Positions 17,737 through 26,639 of a DNA stretch of 64,000 nt are shown one piece after another. The stretch lies in assembly GCF_022009635.1 (NCBI RefSeq), contig NZ_CP091716.1:2433001-2497000 (forward strand), read 5' to 3'. How positions within the stretch are numbered: the first letter of the stretch is position 1; each line of letters opens with the position of its first letter. The stretch comes from Variovorax paradoxus (GTDB lineage: Bacteria > Pseudomonadota > Gammaproteobacteria > Burkholderiales > Burkholderiaceae_C). Under the pieces are notes generated by a model. That model was given only the letters and a program-made list of their open reading frames with translations, was not told the origin of the DNA and did no database searches. The position numbers were made by a program, and so were the translations under genes.

Positions 17737-19134
17737 TCAGCTTTCGGGCAACCCCAGAGAGAAGCTGATTTCGGTGACGCCCGATCGGGAGGTGGCGCGG
17801 GTCTGCCCGCCGTGCATGCGCGCGATCGCGGCGACGATCGCCAGGCCCAGCCCATGGTGCTCTGACGAATCGGTGCGGGAGCGCTCCGCCCGGAAGAAGC
17901 GTTTGAAAAGATTGGGCAGCACGTCGGCGGGGACAGGCTCGCCCCGGTTGGCGACCTTGACCCAAACACCGTCGGGCTGCGTGTCGATCACGACCGCGAT
18001 GGTCGAGCCCGGCGCCGCATACCGGCTCGCATTGCTCAACAGATTCGACAACGCACGGCGCACCAGCCCGGCATCGATGCCGATATCCGCATCGCCGCTC
18101 ACATGCACCTTCAATCCCGCGTCTTCCAAAGTGGCTTCGTGAAAATCCAGCACCGTTCGCACCTGGTCGGCCAGACTGACCGGCGCGGATCGGCGCGCTA
18201 CCGTACCGCGGTCCGCTTTCGACAGGAAGAGCATGTCGATCACGATCGCGGAGACGCGTCTGGCCTCTTCCAGCGCCGACAGCAAAGCGTCGCGCAGTTC
18301 CTCGATCGATCGGGGCCGGGCCAACTCGACTTCGACCATCCCGATCAGGTTGGCCAGCGGCGTGCGCAGTTCATGCGCCACATCCGCATTGAAGGATTCC
18401 AGTTGCTGGTAGGCCTGTTCGGCGCGATCGAGCACTGCATTGAACTGCGCCACCCACGGCGTGATTTCGGAGGCATACGGGGCGGGGTCAATGCGTCGCC
18501 CCGGATGCTCCGGTCCGGTCGCTGCGGTCTGCTGAACGAGCTTCTTCAATGGCTGCATCCCCCGACGCACCAGCAAGGCGCCGGTCAGCGAGATGACTGC
18601 CGAGCCGAGGACGACCGCCCCGACGAGCGTCCAAGCCAGCCGAGCCAGAATCTTGGCGTCCTCCCGGACATCGATGCCAAGCTGTAGTTGCATTGCAGCG
18701 TCGCCTGACGGCATCGCTTGCTCCTGCATGGGCATCCAAATCCAGCGACCTGAGGTCCGAGCCGGCGTGGACGAATAGACGATCTCATCGTCACGGCGCA
18801 ACACCAGGCTGATCTCAGCATGGGTCGAGAAGAAGTCGTCCAGCTTGTGGCGCAGTCCGTCGCGACCTGGGTCATCGCGAGATTCCTGGATCAGGTGCTT
18901 GATCAGTTCGGACTGGCGCTCGAATTCGCTGGCCTGCTTGACCTGGAAGCTCCACGCGGTGACGGCATAGATCGCCAGACACACCAGACTCAGACCGATC
19001 AAGGCCTGGGCTGCAAACCAGCGCGACAGTGCAGTCTGGATGGACCCAGTGCCCTGCGCACGCCGCTGCGGCGGCACTGCCACGGTTTCGGTGGCCGGTC
19101 TCAGCTCTTGCGCCTCGGTCTTGGCAGCGCTCAC
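17737..19134 (-). CDS. copS: Heavy-metal sensor histidine kinase CopS
   Basis: A 465-residue membrane kinase that senses periplasmic copper and phosphorylates CopR. The GTG at 19134 overlaps the copR stop (GTGA); the longer frame upstream is only the copR antisense phase. Two membrane helices (about residues 35-55 and 155-180) bracket a periplasmic sensor containing [12 protein letters not shown], the H-box [13 protein letters not shown] (about residue 250), the N-box [12 protein letters not shown] and the G-box HHGLGLAIV follow. It is encoded directly after copR with translational coupling. Confidence 0.93.
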   Translation of the reverse strand: MSAAKTEAQELRPATETVAVPPQRRAQGTGSIQTALSRWFAAQALIGLSLVCLAIYAVTAWSFQVKQASEFERQSELIKHLIQESRDDPGRDGLRHKLDDFFSTHAEISLVLRRDDEIVYSSTPARTSGRWIWMPMQEQAMPSGDAAMQLQLGIDVREDAKILARLAWTLVGAVVLGSAVISLTGALLVRRGMQPLKKLVQQTAATGPEHPGRRIDPAPYASEITPWVAQFNAVLDRAEQAYQQLESFNADVAHELRTPLANLIGMVEVELARPRSIEELRDALLSALEEARRVSAIVIDMLFLSKADRGTVARRSAPVSLADQVRTVLDFHEATLEDAGLKVHVSGDADIGIDAGLVRRALSNLLSNASRYAAPGSTIAVVIDTQPDGVWVKVANRGEPVPADVLPNLFKRFFRAERSRTDSSEHHGLGLAIVAAIARMHGGQTRATSRSGVTEISFSLGLPES

Positions 19135-19814
19135 GGGATGCCGCCTTGCCGGCTCTCCAGCACATATCCCATGCCGCGTACCGTGTGCAGCAGCTTCTCT
19201 TCGAAAGGATCGTCGATCTTGCTGCGCAGCCGCCGGATGGCCACTTCCACGATGTTGGTGTCGCTGTCGAAATTGATGTCCCACACCTGCTCGGCCAACT
19301 GGGTGCGCGACAGCACGTTGCCCTGGCGGCGCATGAGCAAGGTCAACAGTGCGAACTCCTTGGCCGTGAGGTCAAGCCGTTGCCCGTTGCGGGAGGCCCT
19401 GCGTGCGACCACGTCGAGGTGCAAATCCTTCAGCGCATAGTTGGACACCTCGTGCAGCTTGCCGCGGCGCAGCAGTGCCTGGATCCGGGCGAGCAGCTCC
19501 GAGAACGCGAAGGGCTTGGCAAGGTAGTCGTCCGCACCGCTTTGAAGTCCGCGCACGCGGTCTGCCACTTCGTCGCGCGCCGTGAGCATCAGCACCGGCA
19601 TGGATTTGATCTTGCGCACGGCCTCCAGCACGGCGAATCCGTCGATTCCCGGCAGCATCACGTCGAGTACCACCAAGTCGTAGTCGCCGTCGAGCGCCAG
19701 GGCGCGGCCCTCGAGACCAGAGCGCGCCAAGTCCACCACGAAGCCGCTCTCAGTGAGGCCTTTAACAAGGTAGTCGCCGAGCTTGTGCTCGTCTTCAATG
19801 ACCAGTATGCGCAT
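19131..19814 (-). CDS. copR: Copper response regulator CopR (OmpR/PhoB class)
   Basis: A 227-residue response regulator. The ATG at 19814 starts the canonical [16 protein letters not shown]; an in-frame TTG two codons upstream is less likely. The receiver domain has the phospho-Asp in [14 protein letters not shown] (about residue 51) and the conserved Lys in [15 protein letters not shown]. The C-terminal winged helix ([22 protein letters not shown]...[13 protein letters not shown]) is typical of the CusR/CopR/IrlR branch. It is divergent from the gene at 20006 across a perfect 10-bp-arm dyad that is probably its own operator. Confidence 0.94.
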   Translation of the reverse strand: MRILVIEDEHKLGDYLVKGLTESGFVVDLARSGLEGRALALDGDYDLVVLDVMLPGIDGFAVLEAVRKIKSMPVLMLTARDEVADRVRGLQSGADDYLAKPFAFSELLARIQALLRRGKLHEVSNYALKDLHLDVVARRASRNGQRLDLTAKEFALLTLLMRRQGNVLSRTQLAEQVWDINFDSDTNIVEVAIRRLRSKIDDPFEEKLLHTVRGMGYVLESRQGGIP

Positions 19815-19843
19815 TGCCAAATGCTACGGCGCTGGGTCGCGGT

Positions 19844-19869
19844 CGTGGATTACTTCTTTGTAATCCACG
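19844..19869. promoter_or_regulatory. Perfect dyad between copR and 20006: putative CopR operator
   Basis: Arms CGTGGATTAC and GTAATCCACG are perfect inverted 10-mers around a 6-base spacer (TTCTTT). The core ATTAC-N6-GTAAT (19849-19864) is shared with 9102-9117 and 13553-13568. It lies 35 bases from the copR ATG and 142 from the 20006 ATG, well placed for autoregulation and for control of the plus-strand copper run. Confidence 0.75.
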
Positions 19870-20005
19870 TGGCGGTTGATTGGTGGACTGGCTACCTAGA
19901 GTCGTTGCATGCCGGACAGTTGACTGGCATCGCCGGCTCGGTGGTCGATGCCGACGCGTTCAGTGCAGCTCGCGAAGTCGAGCATTTCGTTGAAGGAGAC
20001 CTATC

Positions 20006-20401
20006 ATGAAGAACCGTCAAATCCTCTCGCTCGCACTTGCCGTGGGTGCAGGCGCTGCATTCGTTGCGCCGTTTGCAGCCTACGCGGAAGGGCCGTCCCA
20101 CTTTGCGCCCAACGAAGCCGGTGTGGTCTATCACCCAGGTGAAGCGGGACAGGCCAAATCCCCGGCGCAGGTATCAGCTGAACTCGCGGACGCGCAGAAA
20201 ACCCCTGCCGGGGCCAGCATGCTGCGCTGGGGATCGATGAGTACGCCGAAGGTCGGAGCCGCCAAGTCGCGCGCCGAAGTGGTGGCCGAACTGGAGGCCG
20301 CGCAGAAGCAGCCCAACTGGGATGCCGCAGCAAGGCTCGGTGCGCCCCTGCCAGCGCCCAGAGGTGATGCGAGCAAGGCTCGCGCACAAGCGCAGCCCTG
20401 A
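20006..20401 (+). CDS. Secreted DUF4148-like protein with repeated helices
   Basis: A 131-residue protein with GAAGGAG before the ATG and a signal peptide (cleaved after AYA). The mature part contains two copies of a helix of the type K-S-x-A-x-V-x-A-E-L-x-x-A-Q-K: AKSPAQVSAELADAQKTP and AKSRAEVVAELEAAQKQP. This resembles the DUF4148 proteins common in Burkholderiales and the gene at 8536. As the first gene divergent from copR it is very likely CopR-activated. Function unknown. Confidence 0.72.
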   Translation: MKNRQILSLALAVGAGAAFVAPFAAYAEGPSHFAPNEAGVVYHPGEAGQAKSPAQVSAELADAQKTPAGASMLRWGSMSTPKVGAAKSRAEVVAELEAAQKQPNWDAAARLGAPLPAPRGDASKARAQAQP

Positions 20402-20468
20402 GGGTTGCGCATAAAACTGGATGTTCATACAGGCCTCCTGACACACTGCTCGACTTAGAATTCGCCGC

Positions 20469-20894
20469 ATGCACCGGGTTCGCCTGTTCGTCCTTTGGAT
20501 CATGATGTTCGCCGTGCCCTTCCAGGGGTACGCGGCGGCAGCCATGGTCTTTTGCGGACCTGGTCACGTTGGTGCGGCGGCCGAAGTGTCGCTCGCACAG
20601 CCCGGCGCGCACGACCATGCCCAGCACCCTCATGCGGATGGGCACGGCGACCATGAGCACAAGGCGGCACAGGCTGCCAAGCCTCCCGCAAAGGACAGCA
20701 CCGCCAAGACAGCGAGTGCCGAGCCTGATGCGATGCACAAGTGCGGTACCTGCGGCGCATGCCATGCCACTGCGCTGACCAGCACGATGGACGTGGCCGT
20801 CTTCCACGACCTTCCCAAAGCCGACTTGGCGGAGCCTGCCATCACGGTGGCCACGCTCGCTCCGCGCGTTCTCGACAAACCTCCTCGCGCTTAA
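20469..20894 (+). CDS. Small secreted His/Cys-rich protein, HKCGTCGACHA family (copy 2)
   Basis: A 141-residue paralog of the gene at 9249. It has the same signal peptide ending AVPFQGYAAA and a long His-rich stretch (HDHAQHPHADGHGDHEH). An Ala/Lys linker, HKCGTCGACHA and the LP-x-ADLAEP...PPRA tail follow. DNA identity is visibly high in the signal-peptide region, pointing to recent duplication. It lies between a DUF4148-like gene and the gene at 21011 in the CopR-divergent run. A periplasmic copper-binding role is inferred from the ligand-rich segments. Confidence 0.75.
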   Translation: MHRVRLFVLWIMMFAVPFQGYAAAAMVFCGPGHVGAAAEVSLAQPGAHDHAQHPHADGHGDHEHKAAQAAKPPAKDSTAKTASAEPDAMHKCGTCGACHATALTSTMDVAVFHDLPKADLAEPAITVATLAPRVLDKPPRA

Positions 20895-21010
20895 CGCGTT
20901 CGTGCGCCTGTGACTCTCGTCACGGGCCGCCGCGAACGCTCATGCATCGCCTGCGTCATGCCTTTTCGGGCAGCTCTGACGTACACCGTTCATGAACTTG
21001 CGAGGACTCC

Positions 21011-21382
21011 ATGTTCCATTCATCGCCGACCCGTTGGTTGGCAGCTTTTCCCGCCTTGGCTGCGTTCGCCGCTTTGGCGACCCTGAGTACCGCTGTTGCG
21101 GTGGCTCAACCCGCGCCCGCGAAATCCGCTGAGGCTGCGGCGCCCACCGTCCTGACCTACAAGTCCGCGCTCGAGGGCTATCAGCCCTTTGCCGATGAAA
21201 AGCCCATCCCCTGGAAAGAAGCCAACGAGACGGTCTACCGCCGCGGTGGCTGGCAGGCCTACGCCAAGGAAGCCTCAGGCTCCGGTGCGGGCGAGGCCGA
21301 TTCGACCAAGGGCGCAGCCCCTGCGCCGGCCGCGCAGCCAGGCCATTCGATGCCCATGCCTGCGAAGAAGGAGAAGCCATGA
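21011..21382 (+). CDS. Small secreted hypothetical protein before tolC-like gene
   Basis: A 123-residue protein with GAGGA before the ATG and a signal peptide (cleaved near AVAQP). The core (TYKSALEGYQPFADEKPIPWKEANETVYRRGGW) is aromatic and charged and looks like a compact domain. The tail ends with HSMPMPAKKEKP. Its stop overlaps the next gene by four bases (ATGA), so it is coupled to the TolC-like lipoprotein and probably assists it. No named family is recognised. Confidence 0.75.
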   Translation: MFHSSPTRWLAAFPALAAFAALATLSTAVAVAQPAPAKSAEAAAPTVLTYKSALEGYQPFADEKPIPWKEANETVYRRGGWQAYAKEASGSGAGEADSTKGAAPAPAAQPGHSMPMPAKKEKP

Positions 21383-22803
21383 AGCGCGTCCTTCGTTTGA
21401 CAGCCATTGCCGTTGCGACGGCTGTCCTTGCCGGATGCGCGTCCGTCAGCATCGACGACGCCCTGAGCGACACCAATACCAATGCCCAACAGTTCACTGG
21501 CGGGAAACTCGAACTCAGCCGGACCCAGGAGCAGCGCGACCGCCGCGCCGCGCTGTCGCAGGAACTGCTCGCCAAACCGCTGTCCCAAAGTGACGCGGTG
21601 CAGCTTGCGCTGGCCAACAGCCCATCTGTGCAGGCCCTGATCGCCCAGAGCTGGGGCGACATCGCCGCAACCAACCAGAGCAGCAGACTGCCCAACCCGA
21701 TCCTCTCGTTCGCACGCACGCGCCTGAACAGCGAACTCGAGCTCGAGCGCCTGCTGTCGTTCGGACTGGTGGACCTGATTCTGTTGCCGCAGCGTTTGTC
21801 GATCTCCAGGAGCCAGGCCGCCCAGGCCAAGGTCCAACTGACCGGCGCCGTGGTCGACCAAGTCACGCAGGTCAAGCAGGCCTGGGTGCGTGCAGTCGCG
21901 GCGCAACAGACACTGAAGTATGCCGAGCAGGTCAACAAGTCGGCCCAGGCCAGTGCCGAGCTCGCGCGCCGGATGCAGCTCATTGGGAATTTCTCCAAGC
22001 TGCAGCGTGCACGCCAACAGGTTTTCTACGCCGACGCGACGACCCAGCTCGCCTCGGCACAGCACGCCACCACCGCTGCGCGCGAAGAGTTGGTTCGTGT
22101 CCTGGGGTTGAACGACGAGCAGGCCACCAAACTGACCTTGCCCGAACGTTTGCCCGACCTGCCCAAGGCCCCTCGCGAGGCGAAGGAAGTCGCGGCAACC
22201 GCGACCGAACAGCGACTGGATGTCCAACTCGCACGTGCCCAGCTGGATGTGGCGGGCAAATCGCAAGGCATCAACCTGCTGTCGACCTTCATCGACGTCG
22301 AGGTGGGCGGTCGGCGTGACACGGTGTTCGACAACGCGGAAAACACCAAGAGCACCCGTCGAGGCTTCGAGCTCGACATCCGCTTGCCGCTGTTCGACTG
22401 GGGGTCGGCGCAGCGCGACATGTTGAACGCGCAGTCGCTGGCCGCGGCCAACCGCTACGACGCCACCGTGCGCGGCGCCTCTTCGCAGCTGCGAGAGGGC
22501 TACTCGGCTTACCGCACGGCCTACGACATCGCGAGGCACTACCGCGACGAGATCGTCCCGTTGCGCCAGGCGATGGCCGACGAGAACGTCCTTCGCTACA
22601 ACGGCATGCTGATTGGCGTTTTCGAGCTGTTGGCCGAGGCGCGCGACCAGATCTCCAGCGTGACCAACGCGATCAATGCCCAGCAGCAGTTCTGGCTGGC
22701 CGACGCCGCCCTCGCGGCTTCGGTGATGGGCAAGCCGACCGCCATGGGGGCTGCCATGGGTGGCTCCGGCGGCGAAAGCGCCTCTGCTGGCGCGGCCCAC
22801 TGA
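21379..22803 (+). CDS. TolC-family outer-membrane lipoprotein
   Basis: A 474-residue outer-membrane factor with a lipobox (AVLAGC, lipid-modified Cys at residue 20). The body shows the two-fold helical pattern of OEP domains (for example SDAVQLALANSPSVQALIAQSWGDIAA and LAEARDQISSVTNAINAQQQFWL). Unlike cusC it is not encoded with an adaptor or RND pump; its partners are a small secreted protein upstream (ATGA overlap) and a multicopper oxidase downstream. It may serve an efflux pump encoded elsewhere, or form part of a periplasmic copper-handling unit. Confidence 0.88.
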   Translation: MKRVLRLTAIAVATAVLAGCASVSIDDALSDTNTNAQQFTGGKLELSRTQEQRDRRAALSQELLAKPLSQSDAVQLALANSPSVQALIAQSWGDIAATNQSSRLPNPILSFARTRLNSELELERLLSFGLVDLILLPQRLSISRSQAAQAKVQLTGAVVDQVTQVKQAWVRAVAAQQTLKYAEQVNKSAQASAELARRMQLIGNFSKLQRARQQVFYADATTQLASAQHATTAAREELVRVLGLNDEQATKLTLPERLPDLPKAPREAKEVAATATEQRLDVQLARAQLDVAGKSQGINLLSTFIDVEVGGRRDTVFDNAENTKSTRRGFELDIRLPLFDWGSAQRDMLNAQSLAAANRYDATVRGASSQLREGYSAYRTAYDIARHYRDEIVPLRQAMADENVLRYNGMLIGVFELLAEARDQISSVTNAINAQQQFWLADAALAASVMGKPTAMGAAMGGSGGESASAGAAH

Positions 22804-22838
22804 GCGCACTTCTGCGCTCTCCAACCGAATTGAACGAC

Positions 22839-24254
22839 ATGACAAACAGACGCAATTTCCTGAGCGGCGCCGGTGCCATCACTGGCGCCATCGCCGCGGC
22901 CAGCGTGAGCAAGGTGGCAATGGCCGCCTTGCCTGAGCCTGTGCTCCAGACCACGCCCAACACCATGCCGCCGCTGATGCCTTCGAGCGGGCGCCCCTAC
23001 AACCCCGTGGTCACACTCAATGGCTGGACCTTGCCCTGGCGCATGAACAACGGCGTCAAGGAGTTCCACTTGGTGGCCGAGCCCGTGGTGCGCGAGATGG
23101 CACCGGGCTTCAAGGCCAACCTGTGGGGATACAACGGGCAGTCGCCCGGCCCGACCATCGAAGTGGTGGAAGGCGACCGTGTGCGGATTTTCGTGACCAA
23201 CAAGCTGCCAGAGCACACGAGCGTGCATTGGCACGGCCAGCGCCTGCCCAACGGCATGGATGGCGTTGCGGGCTTGAACCAGCCGCCGATTCGCCCGGGC
23301 AAGACCTTCGTCTACGAATTCGTGGCGCGCCGCCCCGGCACCTTCATGTACCACCCACATGCGGACGAGATGACGCAGATGGCGATGGGAATGATGGGCT
23401 TCTGGGTGACGCACCCCAAGGCAGAGCATCCGTTGATCGAGAAGGTCGACCGCGACTTCGTGTTCCTGCTCAACGCCTACGACGTCGAGCCCGGCAGCGC
23501 GACGCCCAAGATCATGACGATGCTGGACTTCAACCTCTGGTCCTGGAACAGCCGGATCTTCCCCGGCATCGACTCGCTCAACGTCCGGCTCAACGACAAG
23601 GTGCGCATCCGCATTGGCAACCTGACGATGACGAACCACCCGATGCACTTGCACGGGCACGAGTTCCTGGTCACGGGCACCGATGGCGGCCCGACGCCCA
23701 AGTCTTCGCGCCAGTACGAGGTGACCACCGACGTGGCGGTTGGTCAGATGCGCCAGATCGAATTCCTGGCCGACGAGGAAGGCGACTGGGCCTTCCACTG
23801 CCACAAGAGCCACCACACCATGAACGCGATGGGCCACGAGGTGCCAACCATGATCGGTCTGGACCACAAGGACGTGGCCAAGCAGATCTCAAACCTGGTG
23901 CCGGACTACATGGTCATGGGCGAGCGCGGCATGGCCGACATGGCCGAGATGGAGATGCCGATCCCCGACAACACCGCGCGAATGATGACCGGCGAAGGCC
24001 CGTTCGGCTCGGTCGAAATGGGCGGCATGTTCAGCATGGTCAAGGTACGCAAAAACCAGAAGGCCGGCGACTACTCCAACCCTGGCTGGTTCAAGCATCC
24101 CAAGGGCACCGTGGCCTACGAGCTGGACGGCCCGGCGCCGGAGACCTCGCGCCAGCGTGGCGCCGGCGCGGCGGCGATGCCCGCACAAAACATGCCGGCC
24201 AAGAACATCGAAGTACAGATTCGCAAGCCCGTCAGCGGCCATTCCGGCCACTGA
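22839..24254 (+). CDS. Two-domain multicopper oxidase with Tat signal
   Basis: About 471 residues from the ATG at 22839; a TTG three codons upstream is possible, and neither has a strong ribosome site. A twin-arginine signal (NRRNFLSGAG) is present. Copper-site motifs are SVHWHGQRLPNGMDG (about residue 130), MYHPHADEMTQMAMGMMG, HPMHLHGHEF and HCHKSHHTMNAMGH (about 320). The span between first and last site is only about 190 residues, the layout of two-domain oxidases rather than CopA. A tail of some 140 residues rich in Met follows. It lies between the TolC-like lipoprotein and a cupredoxin, so Cu(I) oxidation is the likely job. Confidence 0.88.
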   Translation: MTNRRNFLSGAGAITGAIAAASVSKVAMAALPEPVLQTTPNTMPPLMPSSGRPYNPVVTLNGWTLPWRMNNGVKEFHLVAEPVVREMAPGFKANLWGYNGQSPGPTIEVVEGDRVRIFVTNKLPEHTSVHWHGQRLPNGMDGVAGLNQPPIRPGKTFVYEFVARRPGTFMYHPHADEMTQMAMGMMGFWVTHPKAEHPLIEKVDRDFVFLLNAYDVEPGSATPKIMTMLDFNLWSWNSRIFPGIDSLNVRLNDKVRIRIGNLTMTNHPMHLHGHEFLVTGTDGGPTPKSSRQYEVTTDVAVGQMRQIEFLADEEGDWAFHCHKSHHTMNAMGHEVPTMIGLDHKDVAKQISNLVPDYMVMGERGMADMAEMEMPIPDNTARMMTGEGPFGSVEMGGMFSMVKVRKNQKAGDYSNPGWFKHPKGTVAYELDGPAPETSRQRGAGAAAMPAQNMPAKNIEVQIRKPVSGHSGH

Positions 24255-24300
24255 ATCTTTCCCTCCCTCCGTTCCAACCTCCAACTCTCAAAGGAAACCC

Positions 24301-24792
24301 ATGAAACACACCTTCCGCAAGACCGCTTTCGCAGCACTCCTGGCCTTGGCCGCCGCGGGCGCTTCGGCATCCGGCACCCACGCCGGTGGTCACGGCCACG
24401 AGGCCGACGAGGCGATCGGCAAGCCCGGCGTGGCCACCAAGACCACCCGCACGATCAACGTCGACATGGCCGACAGCATGCGCTTCACGCCGGCCGACAT
24501 CAGTGTCAAGCAAGGCGAGACCGTGCGCTTCGTCATCAAGAACTCCGGCCAGCTCAAGCATGAGCTCGTGATCGGGACCGAGAAGGAGCTCAAGGAGCAC
24601 TACGAAGTCATGAAGAAGAACCCGGAGATGGAGCACTCCGATCCGAACATGGTGACGCTGGCCGCGGGCAAGACCGGCGAGATCGTCTGGCAGTTCACCA
24701 AGGCCGGCAAGGTCGACTTCGCATGCCTGCAGCCAGGCCACTACGACGCCGGCATGAAGGGCGCCGTGAACGTGACCAAGACCGGGAAGTAA
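24301..24792 (+). CDS. Periplasmic cupredoxin (copy 1)
   Basis: A 163-residue protein with AAAGGAAA before the ATG and a signal peptide (cleaved after ASA). A short His-rich start (GTHAGGHGHEADE) precedes a plastocyanin-like fold. Likely type-1 copper ligands are the His in LKHELVIG and the Cys, His and Met in CLQPGHYDAGM. It is a close paralog of 40747-41247. Coming directly after the multicopper oxidase, it may be its electron partner or copper carrier, as proposed for CopI-type cupredoxins (family knowledge). Confidence 0.88.
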   Translation: MKHTFRKTAFAALLALAAAGASASGTHAGGHGHEADEAIGKPGVATKTTRTINVDMADSMRFTPADISVKQGETVRFVIKNSGQLKHELVIGTEKELKEHYEVMKKNPEMEHSDPNMVTLAAGKTGEIVWQFTKAGKVDFACLQPGHYDAGMKGAVNVTKTGK

Positions 24793-24867
24793 GCGCGACG
24801 CTCCCGCCGCGGGCCACCATCGGGACGCGGCGGCACTCCAAATTTATTCACAGCACAGGAGATCCTC

Positions 24868-25242
24868 ATGATCAACACCCGCATCGCACTCTTGGCATTC
24901 GTTGCCGCACTCTCGTTCGCTGGCGCAGCTAGCGCGCAGTCCTCCAAATCCATGGCTGACATGCCGGGCATGTCCGAAAAGGCTCCAGCGGCCGGTGGCT
25001 CGGATGCGGCCGCAGCCTCGGACCTCAGCGAAGGCGAGATCCGCAAGGTGGACAAGGACAACAAGAAGCTCACGATCAAGCACGGCCCACTCAAGAACCT
25101 CGACATGCCTGGCATGACGATGGTGTTCGGGGTGAAGGACGACGCCATGCTCGACAAACTCGAGACGGGCGCCAAGGTCCGTTTCCAGGCGGAAAAGATC
25201 GACGGCAAGATCGTTGTCACGAAGATCGAATCAGCCCGCTGA
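24868..25242 (+). CDS. CusF-like periplasmic copper chaperone
   Basis: A 124-residue protein with a signal peptide (cleaved after ASA) and a short Met motif (MADMPGMS). A CusF domain covers residues about 50-124: GEIRKVDKDNKKLTIKHGPL, then MPGMTMVFGVKD, then VRFQAEKIDGKIVVTKIE. The W/M/M/H-type Cu(I) site is represented by His in IKHGPL and Met in PGMTM. It ends the compact tolC-oxidase-cupredoxin run and would hand Cu(I) to an efflux pump. A second CusF domain is fused to CusB at 4633-6336. Confidence 0.9.
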   Translation: MINTRIALLAFVAALSFAGAASAQSSKSMADMPGMSEKAPAAGGSDAAAASDLSEGEIRKVDKDNKKLTIKHGPLKNLDMPGMTMVFGVKDDAMLDKLETGAKVRFQAEKIDGKIVVTKIESAR

Positions 25243-25291
25243 GCGCGTAAAAAATCAACGGGCGGCGACTATCGAAAGGATGGAGGAAGGA

Positions 25292-26104
25292 ATGGCTTAC
25301 TCGAGTGCTTCGCAAGTCGTTCGGCAGATCCTGGAGGGACCGGTCACCCGGCCAGCGTTGCGGCGCTGGCGGCGCCGGCAGTTCTTTTCCGAGGCCGGAT
25401 TCGGCAGTTACTTCGGACTGTTCAATAGCTTTTCCGAAGCCCGGGATTGGCTGCCTGACAGTCCGGAATTCGACCACGCGGCCTTGGCGGAAGAGTACGT
25501 GAATGTCCGCACGAAGAAGGTGTTTGCGTACGACTACCCCGTGATGTGGTGGCTCGAACGCGCGTTCAGAGACGGTGCCACCAAGTTGCTCGACATCGGT
25601 GGCTCGGTGGGAGTTCACTTCTACGCCTATCGCCGCTATTTCGACATGCCTCGTGGCTTGTCCTGGCGCATCGTCGAAGTGCCTGCGATTGCTTCCATCG
25701 GACGGGAAATGGCCAGCAGTGCCGGGGCCGGTGCACTGAGCTTCGTCGACGGCCTGGCGCAGGCGCTGAACGGAAACGACATCTGGATCGCTGCAGGCTC
25801 CCTGCACTATCTGGAGAACGCGCGCCCTGGCGGCCTGCTGCAACGGTGCGAGATGCGGCCGCGGCATGTCTTGCTGAACAAGCTCCCACTCTACGACGGC
25901 GAGGACTACGTCACGACGCAGAACGCCGGCGCAGGCTGCTTTGCGCCCATGCACGTCTACAACCGCGAACGCTTCATCAAGGAAATCGAGGCGCTGGGTT
26001 ACACCCTGCGCGACCAGTGGCAGGTTCCCGAGCGTTCGTTGTACCTGCCGGGATTTCCCGAGCGCAGCATTCCGGCGTTCAGTGGCCTCTACTTTGCCAA
26101 TTGA
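25292..26104 (+). CDS. TIGR04325-type methyltransferase
   Basis: About 270 residues. The ATG at 25292 is chosen for the GGAGGAAGGA site just before it. A Rossmann methyltransferase motif is present (TKLLDIGGSVGVHFYAYRRY, about residues 98-117), with IWIAAGSLHYLE and LLNKLPLYDGEDYVT downstream. The whole layout, including the FGSYFGLFNSFSEA start, fits the putative methyltransferase family TIGR04325, usually found in polysaccharide clusters. Its presence 50 bases behind cusF in a copper run is unexpected. The substrate is unknown. Confidence 0.75.
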   Translation: MAYSSASQVVRQILEGPVTRPALRRWRRRQFFSEAGFGSYFGLFNSFSEARDWLPDSPEFDHAALAEEYVNVRTKKVFAYDYPVMWWLERAFRDGATKLLDIGGSVGVHFYAYRRYFDMPRGLSWRIVEVPAIASIGREMASSAGAGALSFVDGLAQALNGNDIWIAAGSLHYLENARPGGLLQRCEMRPRHVLLNKLPLYDGEDYVTTQNAGAGCFAPMHVYNRERFIKEIEALGYTLRDQWQVPERSLYLPGFPERSIPAFSGLYFAN

Positions 26105-26186
26105 TCGACGCAAGCCAAAGCATCGATGCGCCTTGGTCAGTCCTGGCGGATCTGGATCTACGTTGCCTGCGGTCGACACGGAGAAG

Positions 26187-26579
26187 ATGAGGTATCGCAC
26201 CATCGCGGTCACGCGTTCTGTTGCGAGCGGGATTCTCGTTGTCGCGAGCTCTGTCGGTCTGACGGGCTGCGCCGATTTCTACCAGCAGCACCGAGGTTTT
26301 CAGGACGGCTGGCGTACAGGGGAGATTGTCGAGCTCGGCCGCGCGAACGAGATTCAACGCGGCGGGCGCACCGATTGCAGGAAGACGGCCAGTGCCGACC
26401 AACTTGCAGTCCAGCGCTTCGCCATCCTGATCGATCGTTCCACGGGGCGACGCCACGCGCACGTCGTGATGCTGGATCCTGCGACATCCCTCGAGCTGGG
26501 CGACATCGTCTCGACCAACGTCATCCGGTGCGGCACCCCCATTCGCGTGCTGTCGCATGCACCAGCGCTGCGCAGCTGA
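26187..26579 (+). CDS. Small lipoprotein, hypothetical
   Basis: A 130-residue protein with a long basic N-terminus and a lipobox (SVGLTGC, Cys at residue 28). The mature part has two more Cys (RTDCRKT and VIRCGTP) that may form a disulfide and a beta-rich stretch (RFAILIDRSTGRRHAHVVML). No family recognised. It lies between the methyltransferase and a diheme cytochrome on the same strand. Confidence 0.6.
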   Translation: MRYRTIAVTRSVASGILVVASSVGLTGCADFYQQHRGFQDGWRTGEIVELGRANEIQRGGRTDCRKTASADQLAVQRFAILIDRSTGRRHAHVVMLDPATSLELGDIVSTNVIRCGTPIRVLSHAPALRS

Positions 26580-26639
26580 CCCGGCCTGCGCACGATCGCC
26601 CGCCATCCTTGCAACCAGCCCCAAATATCTAAGCACCCC

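Noticed and set aside
17737..19284. Longer CopS starting at 19284
   Set aside because: The added N-terminus is antisense-phase copR sequence; the GTG at 19134 overlaps the copR stop and begins the conserved protein.
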